Positions 1 to 11,500 of a stretch of DNA of 25,600 nucleotides are shown one piece after another. How positions within the stretch are numbered: the stretch's first letter is position 1; every line of letters begins with the position of its first letter. A model generated the notes under the pieces. The model saw nothing but the letters and a program-made list of their open reading frames with translations, was not told where the DNA came from and made no database searches. The DNA comes from Poronia punctata (Eukaryota; Ascomycota; Sordariomycetes; Xylariales; Xylariaceae). Location: positions 279,766-305,365 of the forward strand of contig MU401472.1 in assembly GCA_022579005.1 (NCBI GenBank), in the 5' to 3' direction. A program made the position numbers and the translations under genes.

Positions 1-37
<37 letters not shown>

Positions 38-55
38 ACCCCCCCCCCCCCCCAC

Positions 56-88
<33 letters not shown>

Positions 89-89
89 T
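1..89. repeat. Near-pure poly-C tract at window start
   Basis: The first 88 bases are C except for three A residues (near positions 38, 54 and 56), followed directly by ordinary sequence from about 89. The fungal telomere repeat is normally CCCTAA and no T occurs here, so this is not a telomere. Read on the other strand it is a poly-G run, a known no-signal artefact of two-colour short-read sequencing, so a contig edge is the simplest explanation. A real homopolymer cannot be excluded. Confidence 0.85.
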
Positions 90-149
90 TTGTCGTCTGT
101 TGAGTAAAAAATGTAATCATAGCGTAATATTATCATGTTTTTTTTTTGG

Positions 150-2614
150 TCATGAGGTATCCATAGCCGAAGCATCAAACGCGTGTAAATGCGGATCATC
201 CCAAAAAGACCAAAGTCTCCAGTCATCACCGGGGAAATCGTCAGTATTCAGACCAGACATGAGCTCCGTCATGATCTGAGCAGGTGGCTGCATAGAGGAA
301 GAAGTCGAAGAAGAATGTTGCGATTCTTCATCCAACGCAGCCCTCGCCACGCGTCTGCAGTTGTTGGGTCCCGTTCCCGCCATCACAGGTGTTATCGTAG
401 TAGTAGTCGTGGTCGTCTTGGGATGGGGATGGGGATGGGGATGGGGATCGACGAGCTCGTCACGGCCGAGAAGGCTACTGTCAGGAGCGCAATGGATCGA
501 GTTTTCAAACTCGACATAATCATACCGGGAGCGACTGATTCCCTGCGCGCGGTTGTCAATCACCCTATCGTATAAGTTCCGCATGACGCCTAGCACGTGC
601 AGCCATTTGTGCCCCACCTTCCATAGCCTTGCGATGTCTTCCAGGTCGGCCTGGTTCTCGGCGGCCAGCCGTCTGCGCAGGTCGGATTCCTGCGGTCGGT
701 GCATGACGGGGAAGGCTACGACGTAATCGTTCATGACGGCCGCCGTGAAGACGCAGAGGCCGGTGAAGGGCGTGTGTAGCGGTGTGCCGAGACTGTTGAG
801 ATCTCGCATCAGGTACGAGATCTGTGCCACTGCGTCGAAGAGCTCGTCTGCATTATGTCGCCACCAACCTGGTGGTGCGTCTTCGGGAAAGAAGGGGGGG
901 TCTATAGGTCCTCGAGGTTCCCGTTCGGCCACGGGTAGGAAGGGTTTAAATTCTCGACAGATGAAAACGGTACTTTAGTTTTGTCACGTCTTAGGTTAGT
1001 TGGATCTGTCTTGTCCTCGGTAGTGGCACATGACGGCCACTCGACTCCAACTCACCTGAGATAGAATAACAGGTTAATGTAGGCAAAGGCCTCCCCTTGT
1101 CGAAAATGGACGTGGGCCGACACTTTCGTATCCGGATACCGTAGTCTCGGATCTTGATCTTCTCTCCAGCATCTCAGTTGCGCCTTGAGCCTCGCCCACC
1201 TGGAAGTCGGTTTCCACGGGCAATTCTCCGACTCTGTCATGTGCGGCAACTTTCTGCCCCCGTCCACTATCCAACTGTGAATCTCATGCCAGATATCGAG
1301 ACCGCGCACGAGAATGCCGAACTGGAATCCGGAGCCGGAGACATGTTTACGCAGTGACGCATCACTCATGATATCGTCAAAGCTGAGCAACACGCTCGGC
1401 TCCGTGCCAAATACAAAATCCTCCTCACTCTGTGGCATGCGGACATTAAGGTCCCCCGGTCTCATCATGGCCGGGCGCTGCTGACCACAGCTCAGCAGTT
1501 TATCTATGACGAACGAGGTCCATACCGTCCTCACTTCCACTTCGGACAGGATTGTCCGGTTCGTCCCCATCTTCCCATCCGGCCCGGCCGTATCGGGTTG
1601 GCCGGCTCGATAGACCTGCGCCATCCTTGCTGCGATACCTGCGTACATCCAGGCACTGTGGCCGATATTCTCCCCCCATTCGTAGATGGCCATGATAAGA
1701 AAGCATTGTATCAAGCAGAGGCTCGGAGGGGCAGTCATGCGGCATTGGAGCTCCCGCGTCAGAAGCGCGGCGTGTTCGACGCGACGCACATCCGCCTCCT
1801 CTCCCAGATATCTCGCACAGATGACAAGGATGGCTAGGAGTCTTAGTTTCTCGACGTCGGAAATGTCGCCCGAGAATCTCTCCAGGTCATGTGCATGTCG
1901 GAACCCGCACTCGGGGAACCGGGCCCGAAAGGTAGTCACTGCCCGGGAGAAGAGGGCGACGTTTACTTTCGCAAAAGCAGTAGCGAGATCGGACGAGTAG
2001 TCATGCTTTCCCGGAGTTGGAACGGCGCTCGTCGGTGGGGAGACGAGCTTGACCGACCTCTTCCTCGGCCGCGTCGACGTCCTTTGGATGAGGGTGGGCG
2101 TGAGCACGCAAGTCTCGGAATTCCCACTCCTCAGACAGCCACGACAAGGCCTCTCACCGGCGTGGTGACATTTCACTTTGGACCTCCTTTATGTAAAAGT
2201 GGGGGTCAGTAAGGTCCATTGCGGGTGCGGTTTCATACCGTTTTCCATTCGACAAAGGCGTATCCCCGTCCCCCGTCCCCCGTTTCCGGCTCCGGCTCCG
2301 GCAGATCGGGAAAGGAGGCGCTTAAAAGTCTCGGAAAAGTGATTCATGGCGAGTCATACCTGCATCTAGAACAGAGAGACGTATCCAAGTCAGTACGTGT
2401 ATCGTCTTTGATAAGAAGCAATACATTATACGTAAAAGTAGACGCAGTGCTCCATCTAGACTGGTAAGAGTTGATAGAAGATTATAGGCAGATACTTGAC
2501 CAGGCCAGATCCACTTCGGGAAAAGAAACTCGGAAGGCTTTTTGACCTTGAAAATTGGGGACTGCGCGATAATAGACCTATTACTTACCGTTCACAAGCT
2601 ACCGTTGTCCGCAT
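150..2614 (-). CDS. Zn2Cys6 fungal-specific transcription factor (four exons, one a 6-nt microexon)
   Basis: Proposed exons on the minus strand are 2614-2589, 2365-2360, 2186-1056 and 972-150, giving 1986 nt and 661 residues. Introns run gtaagt..tag (223 nt), gtatga..aag (173 nt) and gtgagt..aag (83 nt, with an actaac branch site). The joined N-terminus carries the full zinc cluster: Cys7, 10, 17, 25, 28 and 37, spacing C-x2-C-x6-C-x7-C-x2-C-x8-C, with the usual RRSKVKC core. Residues about 50-60 are basic linker. The middle region holds the fungal-TF homology domain; its typical (R)TVWTSFVIDKLLSCG segment lies near 230-245. The last intron splices YLS to TVFICREFKPFLP, a join typical of the family. 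The tail has a (His-Pro)4 tract near 563-572, seven threonines and a Ser-rich stretch. It should act in the nucleus as a DNA-binding regulator; the target is unknown. The exon 1 and microexon model is inferred from the motif; the body is secure. Confidence 0.86.
425..448. repeat. (GGGGAT)4 coding microsatellite
   Basis: Four perfect GGGGAT units, preceded by a partial unit, lie inside the last exon of the zinc-cluster regulator. On the coding strand they read as alternating His and Pro codons. A run of seven Thr codons follows immediately, so a length-variable low-complexity linker sits before the C-terminal tail. The frame is preserved. Confidence 0.9.
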
Positions 2615-4026
2615 TATCCTCTCACTCTCTCACCTCAAATCCTAGTCCTTGAATATAGTCGTCTTTCGATCGTAATCATGATAATAGTTAGCACGTAAAA
2701 GAATGACCATAAGCAACCCCGTTCCGCAAAGTGGCAAGCTCGTTGTTGTTAGCTAGCTAGGGGGGGAATCTGCCTTTACCGATCATTCCCGACATTCCCG
2801 ATGCCGGCCAGTTAGGTCATCCTACGTGTACGTGTACGATAGATATTTGGGTGTAGCCATCTTGATTCTTCCTTCATCTTGTTCCTCTCTTTCTTTAATG
2901 CATACATATAATAATAAAAAGACGGAAAATGACAACCGGTGCATATCATACCAAATACAAACTATTGACTAGGTTAGGTAGTCTAGCATCACGGTCTGTC
3001 TGTCTTTGGCGGCGTAGGTAGTTCAATAGCTTTGTGTAGAGATAAAGCTAAAAACAAACCTAACCTAGGTTAGTTTAGTCGGGCACCTACTTTACTTACA
3101 TAAATAGGGTTGGCAGATATAATAAGCAAGAAGGACCTACGAGTATGCATACAAAGAGGTTATGCCTTCCTCGGAGTCCCCACCCCTCGAAATTTGGCCA
3201 GGTCTAACCAAGATCACCCGGGCCCTACTTGTACTCCCCGTAATAGGTAATTAAGAGACAAGTACTCGTAACCTAGGTGCTAACATAGAAACGTCGAAAT
3301 AATGATGAATTAACAGGTATGTAGGTAAGGTAGTCCAGTTATTGGAAATACCTTCTAGTGATACATATATAATTACAGTATTACACAGCATGTATCGGAC
3401 AAAAAGTGTCAAGTTCAGGATACTCGGAACAATGAAACCTTGTGCAAGTCCCATAACAGGACATATTTAGCGACCGCCGTCACTGAAGAAGCTACCACCA
3501 TCGTCAAGACCAAGACATCTTGTGCGATGCACAGATGAATGGTGAATGTTTACCAAACCCCGAGCTTCCATTTAGTATTTAATTCTCAGTAGAGAGCATT
3601 GCTAAAGAACACTCTATCGGTGACAATGGTAGTTTCAGTTTTTAAAATAGAAATCACACAATCAATGCAATCAACCCCATTATCATCTATTCCTAGCAGA
3701 GAAGGGACAACCAGTCAATCAATCAGTCTAGAAGAAGAAAAAATGCATCTACGACTGCACAATATCAATAGATCACAACAAATGGCAAGTAAACAAACAA
3801 ACAAACAAACAGGAAGGGAAGGGGAAGATCTAGAAATAAATAAAATCTATTATATAATTAATGTAAGATTTCCTTTCCCAGTTTACCTTACCTTACCTTA
3901 CCTACCTCCTCCCCCTTTTTCACCACCACCCCTCCTCCTCTTTAACATCATCATTATCATCATCGTTACCACCTACCTTACCAAGCCTTACGAAGAAAAG
4001 AAAAAGAAAGAAAAAACCGCTCAAAA
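2615..4026. other. Divergent intergenic region between the regulator and the secreted-protein gene
   Basis: The regulator starts leftwards at 2614 and the secreted-protein gene starts rightwards at 4027, so these 1.4 kb hold both promoters. I find no convincing gene in it. It contains short TAGGTTAGGTAG/CCTAGGTTAG repeats near 2970-3075, TACTTGTA and ACAAGTACTCGTA words near 3227-3270, and a (CAAA)n-type tract near 3790-3810. A 17-nt string at 3697-3713 recurs at 17705. Confidence 0.7.
3886..3943 (+). promoter_or_regulatory. Pyrimidine-rich (CT) promoter tract upstream of the secreted-protein gene
   Basis: A nearly uninterrupted C/T tract, beginning with CCTTA units and continuing as CCTCCTCCCCC and CTCCTCCTC, ends about 80 bp before the ATG at 4027. 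An A/T-rich TATTATATAATTA stretch lies about 40 bp before it, near 3848-3861. CT-rich tracts close to the transcription start are characteristic of filamentous-fungal promoters. The start site itself is inferred. Confidence 0.5.
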
Positions 4027-4343
4027 ATGCACCTCTCAACCATCATAATCTCAGCCATCTACCTCGTCGCAACAAGCGTAACCCCTACCCTCGCCGCCGC
4101 CCCGGCAGCCGACCTAAACCCCTTGGTCATCGAGTGCAATAACAAAGACCAGTACGATCGTTATCGTAAGGACCTTTTTCCCCATTTTCCCATCTTGTTC
4201 AACTTCTGACTTTGATTTAATAATTAACAGTAAAATGCTTCCTCGACAACGCAGGCAATTACTGCGCCGAATTGACCAGTTCTACCTCGAGCAATCGGTA
4301 CCAGGTTTGTCTCCAGCAGTGGCAGTCTCATTGTGGCAAGTAG
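4027..4343 (+). CDS. Small secreted cysteine-containing protein, candidate effector
   Basis: Exon 1 is 4027-4165 and exon 2 is 4231-4343, with a 65-nt intron (gtaagg..aacag), giving 83 residues. Residues 1 to about 24 form a signal peptide: a short N-region, a hydrophobic ILE/ALA/VAL-rich core and an Ala-rich cleavage zone (TLAAAPA). The mature part has Cys37, 49, 58, 73 and 81, and the intron joins Tyr46 to the LKCFLDNAG segment. I do not recognise the family. Small size, secretion signal, cysteines and a place 0.9 kb from a hypermutated transposon resemble fungal effector candidates, but this is context, not proof. Five cysteines leave one unpaired if all the others form disulfides. An alternative donor (gtagtc at 4340) with acceptor near 4460 would give the same last Lys and a stop; a donor at 4305 (gtttgt) would change the C-terminus. 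Confidence 0.66.
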
Positions 4344-4368
4344 TCCTCTTCCCCCCCTCTCTCTTTCT

Positions 4369-4388
4369 CACACACACACACACACACA
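4369..4388. repeat. (CA)10 microsatellite
   Basis: Ten perfect CA units lie about 25 bp after the proposed stop of the secreted-protein gene, probably in its 3' untranslated region. Confidence 0.95.
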
Positions 4389-4686
4389 TCTTATGGGGGT
4401 GTTTTTCCCCCCCTTGTTCTTGTTCTTTGCTAACATATTGGGGTGGGGGGGGAAAAAAAGGTAATCTTGCCGGATGTCATGTTAAGCGTCCCTAAGAGGG
4501 GCAGGACAGACAGAGCAGGACGGAAAAAAAAAATTTACTGCTTGGGCGGAATGAGATGAGAGGGAGGACGGTATAAAAAAAGGTGGCGTGGAATAGGTCA
4601 TTAGAGATTACCTAAGAAAAAGAGGTCCCCGGATTCCCGTGCCGTTATCTGTCCTTTAAACTCCTAAGGACTGTTTTCCCGTCGCC

Positions 4687-4713
4687 GTCGTCGTCGTCGT
4701 CGTCGTCGTCGTC
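4687..4713. repeat. (GTC)9 microsatellite
   Basis: Nine perfect GTC units in non-coding sequence. They translate as nine Asp in one minus-strand frame, which explains the spurious open frame there. Confidence 0.93.
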
Positions 4714-5220
4714 ACAATATAAAGTAAATATTTTTCCACTGCCCCTAGCACACAATTTACTCCCGGTAACTTTCTGTAAATGGGCTGTGTATAGATGGAC
4801 AGGCCCTACATGACAAGACGTATAAGACCGGCACTCGGGTTCTATAATGCTCCAAAACAATTTAGTAAAGACGGGGGTGAGTCCACTATCGAGCTATAGG
4901 TAGGATAAGGTACCTAGATAGGAGGGAGAGAGATGGGAAGTAGTCTCCAGCCGTGCACTAGGTAACGTGTGTGCCCTGGATCAATAATGTCGTATAGAAG
5001 ACAGACGTGTTGCGTTCAACATTCATTAACCCGTCGCAACATCACGATACTTCTGCACATTAACCTCGTCTTCAGGGTGCGGGTGTGAGACTGTTCTGTA
5101 TCCTGATCTACGGCCATTATAACAAAGGCTAATTTAACCAAGATTAAGACATACAGCTACGACGCGGGATGATGGGCCAAACACCAGACGGATAGAGAAC
5201 ACAAAACGCCTATTCATATG

Positions 5221-5225
5221 TACAG
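5221..5225. repeat. Left target-site duplication (tacag)
   Basis: The five bases before the left LTR are tacag; those after the right LTR are tacgg. They differ by one G/A transition, so they read as a 5-bp target duplication in which one copy has mutated in the same way as the element. Confidence 0.8.
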
Positions 5226-5553
5226 TGTAACAAGGGGCTTAATATAGCAACTTAAAAGTGGGAATAGCTTTAATTTAATTTAATAATTCTATATGTGCTA
5301 AAAGGGTTTATAAGGAGAAAGTCCTTTTTTAAGCCCCTAAGAAAATATAAGTTTATTTATTTTTATTTTTAGCTAGAGATTAGCAGTTCTTATTTTCTTT
5401 GTGCAAAGGGAGTTTGCACCTTATATTTATAAGTATATATAATATAAAACTAATAAGTTAATTTTATTTAACTTTTTTATTTAAAGGGACTGTTTTTAAT
5501 ACTTATAGCTTTTTAATTAGCTAGGTCTTATTACTTAAATGTTTTATATAACA
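5226..5553. repeat. Left LTR (328 bp)
   Basis: It begins TGTAACAAGG and ends ATAACA, and aligns without gaps to 12304-12631 with 58 transitions and no transversion. Its outer 115 bp are nearly free of the mutations seen in the other copy, while from about 5342 inward almost every difference is mutated here. A short hairpin (AAGGA..TCCTT followed by T6) lies near 5312-5330. Confidence 0.95.
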
Positions 5554-8500
5554 CTAGCTTTTTTTTTTTTAAAGCCTGTCCTAGGCGCTAATATAGTTAG
5601 TAATAGCGTAGGTTAATTAAAAGCATTATAATAGCTTTTTAAGTAAAACGTTTTAAGAACGTGCTTAAAAGGCATTATGCTAGCTTTTTATATAGCTTAA
5701 AGGTTTATTAGTTTTTATAGTTTAAGCTAGTAAAACTTTTTAATTATAGCTTTAGCTTTGTTACTTATAAGGTTATTATAAGGCTTTTAAGTTTAATTTT
5801 TTTTTACTAGCTAATTTTCTTATTTAATTAAGTACTTAATATTTTTTTAAAAGGTTTTTATAAAGTTAACAACTTTATTTATATAGTACTTTTTTAATTT
5901 AATTAGTATTATATTTTATAAAACTTAGTTAAAGTTAAAAAGTTTTTAATTGCTAGCATAATAAAGTTTAATTAAGAAAATATAAAAAGTACTATATATT
6001 TTTTACTTTTTAAGTAGTACAAGTTTAATAGCAATAAGTAAAATAATATTAAAAATATAAAAAAAACTTAAAAGTTTTTTGTTAAGCTTTTTTGCTAGTT
6101 GTTTAGTTTTAATATTTTAAGCATTTAATATTACTAATTAATTTTTTTAATATTTTAAAGCTTTAAGCCTTTTTTTATTTGCTTATTTTTTTATTTTTTT
6201 TTAGCTAGCTTTAAAGTATTTTTTAGCAATTTTATAAACTTTTATTATTTAGTAAGCATATAATTTGCTGCTAAAGTTTAAAAGTTTAGTGTTAGCTAGT
6301 AATAGGTTATAAGCTAATAAATAATACTTATAATTAGTATAAAATAAAGTTATATATATTAAAGCAAAAAAAGTATTATTATAAGCAAATTTAGCTATAA
6401 ATAATAGTTTTTTTTAATTATTTATTTTATAGTTAATAAACGCTTAAAAGTATGCTTTAAAAGACTAATTAAGCTGTTTTGTTTAGCTATTAGTTTAAAA
6501 ATAAAACGTAGTGCTTATATAAGGTTTAATTTTAATAAGCTTAAAGAAATCTTTTTAAAAGTAGGCAGTAAATTTAAAATTTTTATTAAAAATAATATTT
6601 AAAAAAATGTTATAATATTTTTAATAGGTTTTAATAAAGATTTTAATAAGATTTTTAGTTTTTTTTTTATTTACTTTTAAAAGTATAAATTGTTTTATTT
6701 TAATAAAAAAGTTAACTATTACTTATATAAAATTATATTTATTAAAAAAAGGAAAGTTTATAATAAAGTTTATTACTATTATGTTTTATAGTTAATAGTA
6801 AAGCTTTATAAGCTGTAAAAGTTTAAAAAACGCGTGCTTTAAGGCTTTGTTTTGCTAGCACTTAAAGTATTTGCTTACAAAGCTTTTAATAATGCTTTTT
6901 ATACTTAGCTACTAAAAGTTGTAAGTAATTAGCTTAAATATTTTATTTATACTTATATAACTAGCTATAAAAGTATTGTGCTTTAATTTTATTACTTTAA
7001 TTTATAGGTTATAAAGGACTTAAAAGCGGTTTTTATAATATAAAAAGCTATTTTTTAATATTATATCTTTTTATAGTGCTTTTAATTTAAGCTTATACTT
7101 AAGATTTTTAGGTTTAGCTTTTTTTATATGCTTAGTAAAGTTTTAATTTTATTAAAAGGCTTTAAAACTATAAAGGTGTTTTAAGGTTACTAAAGTTATT
7201 AATAATTTTGCTAGTAGTGCTGCAACTAAAAAAACTTGTTTTAAAAGGCCTTTAAAGTATAAAAAATGTTTTTTTTATAAAATTGCTTTAATAAGCTAGT
7301 TTTTAGCTTTTTTTTTTTTAAGCTAATATTATTATAGTTAAAAAAAAATATTAGCTTTTTTATTTTATTTTTTAAGCTTATAGTTAATAATAAACTAGTA
7401 GGTTAACAGTTATTGTGCTTATTTTGCTTATTTTTTATTTATTATTTTAGCTATAGTAAAGTAGGCAAGGTTTTAATAATTAAAATAGATTTTTATTTTA
7501 TGTTTTGCGCTTTTTAAGTACTATTTTTATTAATTAAAAAAATTAACTATTGTTAATAGTTTTTTATTATAAATTTTATAGTTTATTTTTGCTAGTAAAA
7601 GCTTTTAAAAGTAAAATATAATAAGTTAAAGCTTGCTATTTTTGTTTTTTTAAAAAAAAACTGTGCTAAAAGCGTAGTTAAAGGCGTTAATTTTAATATA
7701 TACTATAGCGTTAAGATTAAAGTAAACTAAAATTAAGGCCGTAGTAAATTTGTGCTTAAGGGTTTGTATAGCTTTAGCTATTTAGCTAGTTTATTTTTAA
7801 GTTTTAGCGTTAACTTTGTTTATATTTGTTAAAGGCTTTACTATTTTAAAGAAGTTTTTAATAAAGTATTAATAAAAGTTAGTAAAGCTTATAAATTGTT
7901 ATAACTTTTTAAGCGTTTTTAAGTTTTTTTACTTAGCAATATAGTTAATTTTATTTTAGGCTATTTTAATGCTTTTAGTGCTAATAATATATTTTAAAAA
8001 TTTAACTTTTTTAACCTATTATTTGCACTTTTAAAGTACAACGGCAAGGTTGTACTAAGTTAGGCAGCAAAGCACTTTTTTTATAATATAATTGTATTTT
8101 TTAATAGTGTTTGCATAAATAAGCAAATTATTTAAATAAATAAATAAACTATTATTTATAAGGTCTTAAAAAATATTGTTTATTATAAACTAAAACGTTG
8201 CTAAAGTATTAATTAGTTTTATAAGCATAATAGTATATTTAAAAAGCTTATATTTATATTAAAAAGCAGTTTTCTACTTATAACCTTTTTTAATTTAAAC
8301 TAAATAAAAACTAGATTTAAGATTTATTTTAGTAAACTATTTAGCTATGCTAAAACGTGCTTATAGTTTAAATATTAATAGGATTAAATATTAAATTAGT
8401 TTTATAATGCTATTAAGTTTTTAGTAATTAACTATAAAATATAACTTTATAGTGTTTTTTTTGTTTATAAATATTAAAAAAGCGCTATATAATAATATTA

Positions 8501-11500
8501 ATTTTTTAATACGTTTAAAATTTAATATTTTTTTTAGCTAAACTTTTAAAGTATTTAGTTTTTTAGCAGTTATAGCGTAAAAAGGTTTTTAAAAAAGTAT
8601 TTTTTTTTTTTAAAGGTTAATAGCGTAGTTTTATATTATATAGTTAAGTAGGCAAAAAGCAGCTTTTTTGCTTATAATAAGTAAGTAATTGCAAAACTTT
8701 TTAAGTATGTTTATAAGAGTATTTTAAGCAGCTTAGGCAATAGCTATAATGTTAAACTTTAAAGTATTTAGCTAGATTTTTTATTGCTAAATAATTAAGC
8801 TAGTATAATTTTTTTTATAGTAATTTAAAATAAATTAAATTTTGCTGCTGTTTAAAAAAAAATATGCTAGCTAGTATTTTTTTATTTACTATTAAAATAA
8901 AATAATGTTATATAAGTTATTAAAGCTAAATAGCTTAAAGTTAAAGCAAGTAAAATAGTTCTTTTAGTAATATAATATAAAATAGTTTATATAATACTTA
9001 CTACTATTTTTTAAAACAATAGTATTAAAGCTAGTTATAAGCTAAGAAAATTGTTGCTTAATAATAAAAAGCTTTTATACTTAAGCTTTTTTTAGTAATA
9101 TTATAAATATAAAGCTTTTAGTATTTAATAAAGCTTTTATAAAATATTTTTTATTATTATAAAGTAAGGTTATAAAGATAATAAGTTGTTAGCTAGCTTT
9201 TAGTTTTTAAAAAATATAATGTTTAAGTTTAAAAGTATTGCTAAGTTCTTTTTTTAAAGCAAAATTAGTAATTACCTTGCTTTTTTCTAGCTAGATTTTA
9301 TAAAGCGTAATATAAAAGCTAGCTAAAAATTTAATTTAGTATTAGTTTTAATTTTTATAAACTTAGTTTTTTTAAAAAGTTTAGCTAAAATAGCATTAAT
9401 TTAAGCTTTTTTAATTAAAATAGGTTTGTTTTTTTTTTTTTAACTTTTTTTAGCAAAAAAGATTTTTTTTAAAGCTAAAAGCAAGTTTTTGCTATTTATG
9501 TTCTTTTTAGTAAAATATTTTAAGGTTTAATAGTTATTTTGTTTATATTGCTAGTAAGCAACTTTATTATATTTGCGCTAGTTAATAGCAAACTATATAA
9601 TATTTTAAAGTGCTTTTTTGTTTAAAGCTTACTTTTTATTTTTAGTTTTAAACTATAGTAGTAGTTTTTTTATATTAGACTTTTTTAAATTATTTTTTAA
9701 AAATAAATTTTATAAGCTAAAGTTAAAGCAGTTTTTTTTGCTAATTTGTTAGCTTGACTTTAAGTGCTTTTTTATTAAAGCAAGCCTATTTTTTAATATT
9801 AAAGTTAACAGCTTAAAGTTAGTTATTATGTTTTTATAAATTTAACTAGCTTTTTTAATAGCGTTAAAAAACTTATTATTTTGTTTAAAAAAACCTTTTT
9901 TTTATAAGTAAACTAGCTTAGTTATTTTATTAAAAAAAGTTTTTAATATATAATTTTAAAATATAGTTTTAAACTACTAAATAAACTTGTTTAAGTTTAG
10001 TATTTTTGTAATATACTAAGCTGTATTGCTATAGTATTTTAATTTAAGTATTTTATAAAAGTTATAATATTTTTTTGTAAAATTTTTAAATTTTTTTTTT
10101 AATATAGCCTTATAGCTTTGCTACGCGTTTTAAAGCTAAAGCTATTTTAATTAGGCAAGCTTTTGCTAGTGCTATATTTAAGCTTTGTTTATTAATAAAA
10201 AGCCTACTTAATTAATATAGTAATAGTTTTTTAAAAAGTTTATAGCGTAAGTTTAAAAGTATAAGTAAACTTAGCTTTATTAAAAAAAGAATTTAAATAG
10301 GTTTTTTTTATTATAAGTTAAAAGTTTATTTAGCTATACTAAGTTAACTTTAGCTAAAGCAATAGGTTAAAAAAGCTATTTAAGCGTATAAGCAAGTTGT
10401 TTTTTTATAGTTACTAGTAGGCTTTTATTATTATTATTGTTGCTAAAGCTACTAAAAGGCCTTTAAAAAGGTTTGTATAAAGGTTTTTATAGTAAAGGTA
10501 ATAGCTAATAATTGCTAAAATTGTTATTAAAGTTATTTAGGTTATTATTATTTAAAGCACTTAAGGATATTTTTTTTAGGCTGCTTATAAAAAAAAGCTA
10601 AAGGCGTATTATAAAGTGCTGTGCTTAGGCTTTTTTTATAATTTCTTAGGCTTATATAGCTTAGAGAGCTTTTAAGGTAAGCTGTTTTTAAATATAAGCC
10701 TTTAAGCTAAAATATTTAGTTAGTAAGGCTTATAAGCTAAAATAATTAATAAATATGCTAAAAAAGGCACTTTTTAGCTTGCTTATTAGCAAATTAATAT
10801 TTATTAGTTATTTTTAATTTTAGTAAAGTTGTTTTTAAATTTTATTAATTATAGCTTAAGTATAAGCTTATAAGTTATTTAGTTAAAAAAGGTTTATATA
10901 AAGCTACTATTAAAAGTTTTAAATTTATTTATTAGTTTTTTTAGCATAATTGTTTAAGTTATTAATAAGCTTATAATAATTATTTTTTTGCTTTTAAACT
11001 TTTTAGTAAAGTTTTAGCAAGGCTTGTTAATAAGTTTAAATAATATATTAAAAATTTTAAATAGCTAAAGTATAAATTTTTTAATTTTTTATAAACATAG
11101 CAATAGTAAAGTATATTTTTTTAGTAAAAATATTGCTTTTTTTTTAATTTTTTAGTAAAAGGATTATAGCTAGTTTTTATTAATTAAAAAGCTGTTTTTA
11201 TAAATTTTCGTTATAGCATTGTAAAGGTTTTAAACTTTGCTGTACTGCTAAAATAATTTAGACTTTTTAACAATTTTAAAAGCTTAAATATTGTAAGCTA
11301 ACTTTTAGCAAATATAGATTATATTTTTTATATAATTATAAATAGTAAAAGTAACTTTAAAAAGGTGTTTAAAGGTAATATTAAATATAAGGACATTTTT
11401 ATTTGCATTATTTTTAAAAATATTAAAAAAATCTAGGGTGTTATACAATATAAAGGCCTAGCTAGTGCTAAGCGCAAGGTTTTTAAATAAAAAAGCTATA

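Larger units (their letters stand above)
4344..5220. other. Non-coding stretch between the secreted-protein gene and the LTR element
   Basis: No gene is recognisable. The left part is the likely 3' untranslated region of the secreted-protein gene and is rich in homopolymers (runs of C, G and A). It holds two perfect microsatellites, (CA)10 and (GTC)9. A frame encoding poly-Asp on the minus strand is only the translated GTC repeat. A TAGGTAGG/GGTACCTAG cluster lies near 4896-4922. Base composition stays ordinary right up to the element at 5226. Confidence 0.7.

Noticed and set aside
1..89. Telomere
   Set aside because: No T-containing CCCTAA-type units are present.
3599..4048. 149-codon open frame upstream of the secreted-protein gene
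   Set aside because: Its translation is driven by simple repeats (CAAA, CCTTA, CTCC, ATC and AAG tracts) and runs into the better-supported secreted-protein gene in another frame.
4305..4319. 15-nt intron gtttgt..cag in the secreted-protein gene
   Set aside because: Far too short for a spliceosomal intron; read-through gives a sensible Cys-containing end and a stop.
4645..4860. Minus-strand frame with nine consecutive Asp
   Set aside because: The acidic run is only the translated (GTC)9 microsatellite; nothing else in the frame looks like protein.
5312..5330. AAGGA..TCCTT hairpin with T6 as a transcription terminator
   Set aside because: Bacterial-type terminators do not apply to a fungal RNA polymerase II element; noted only as LTR structure.
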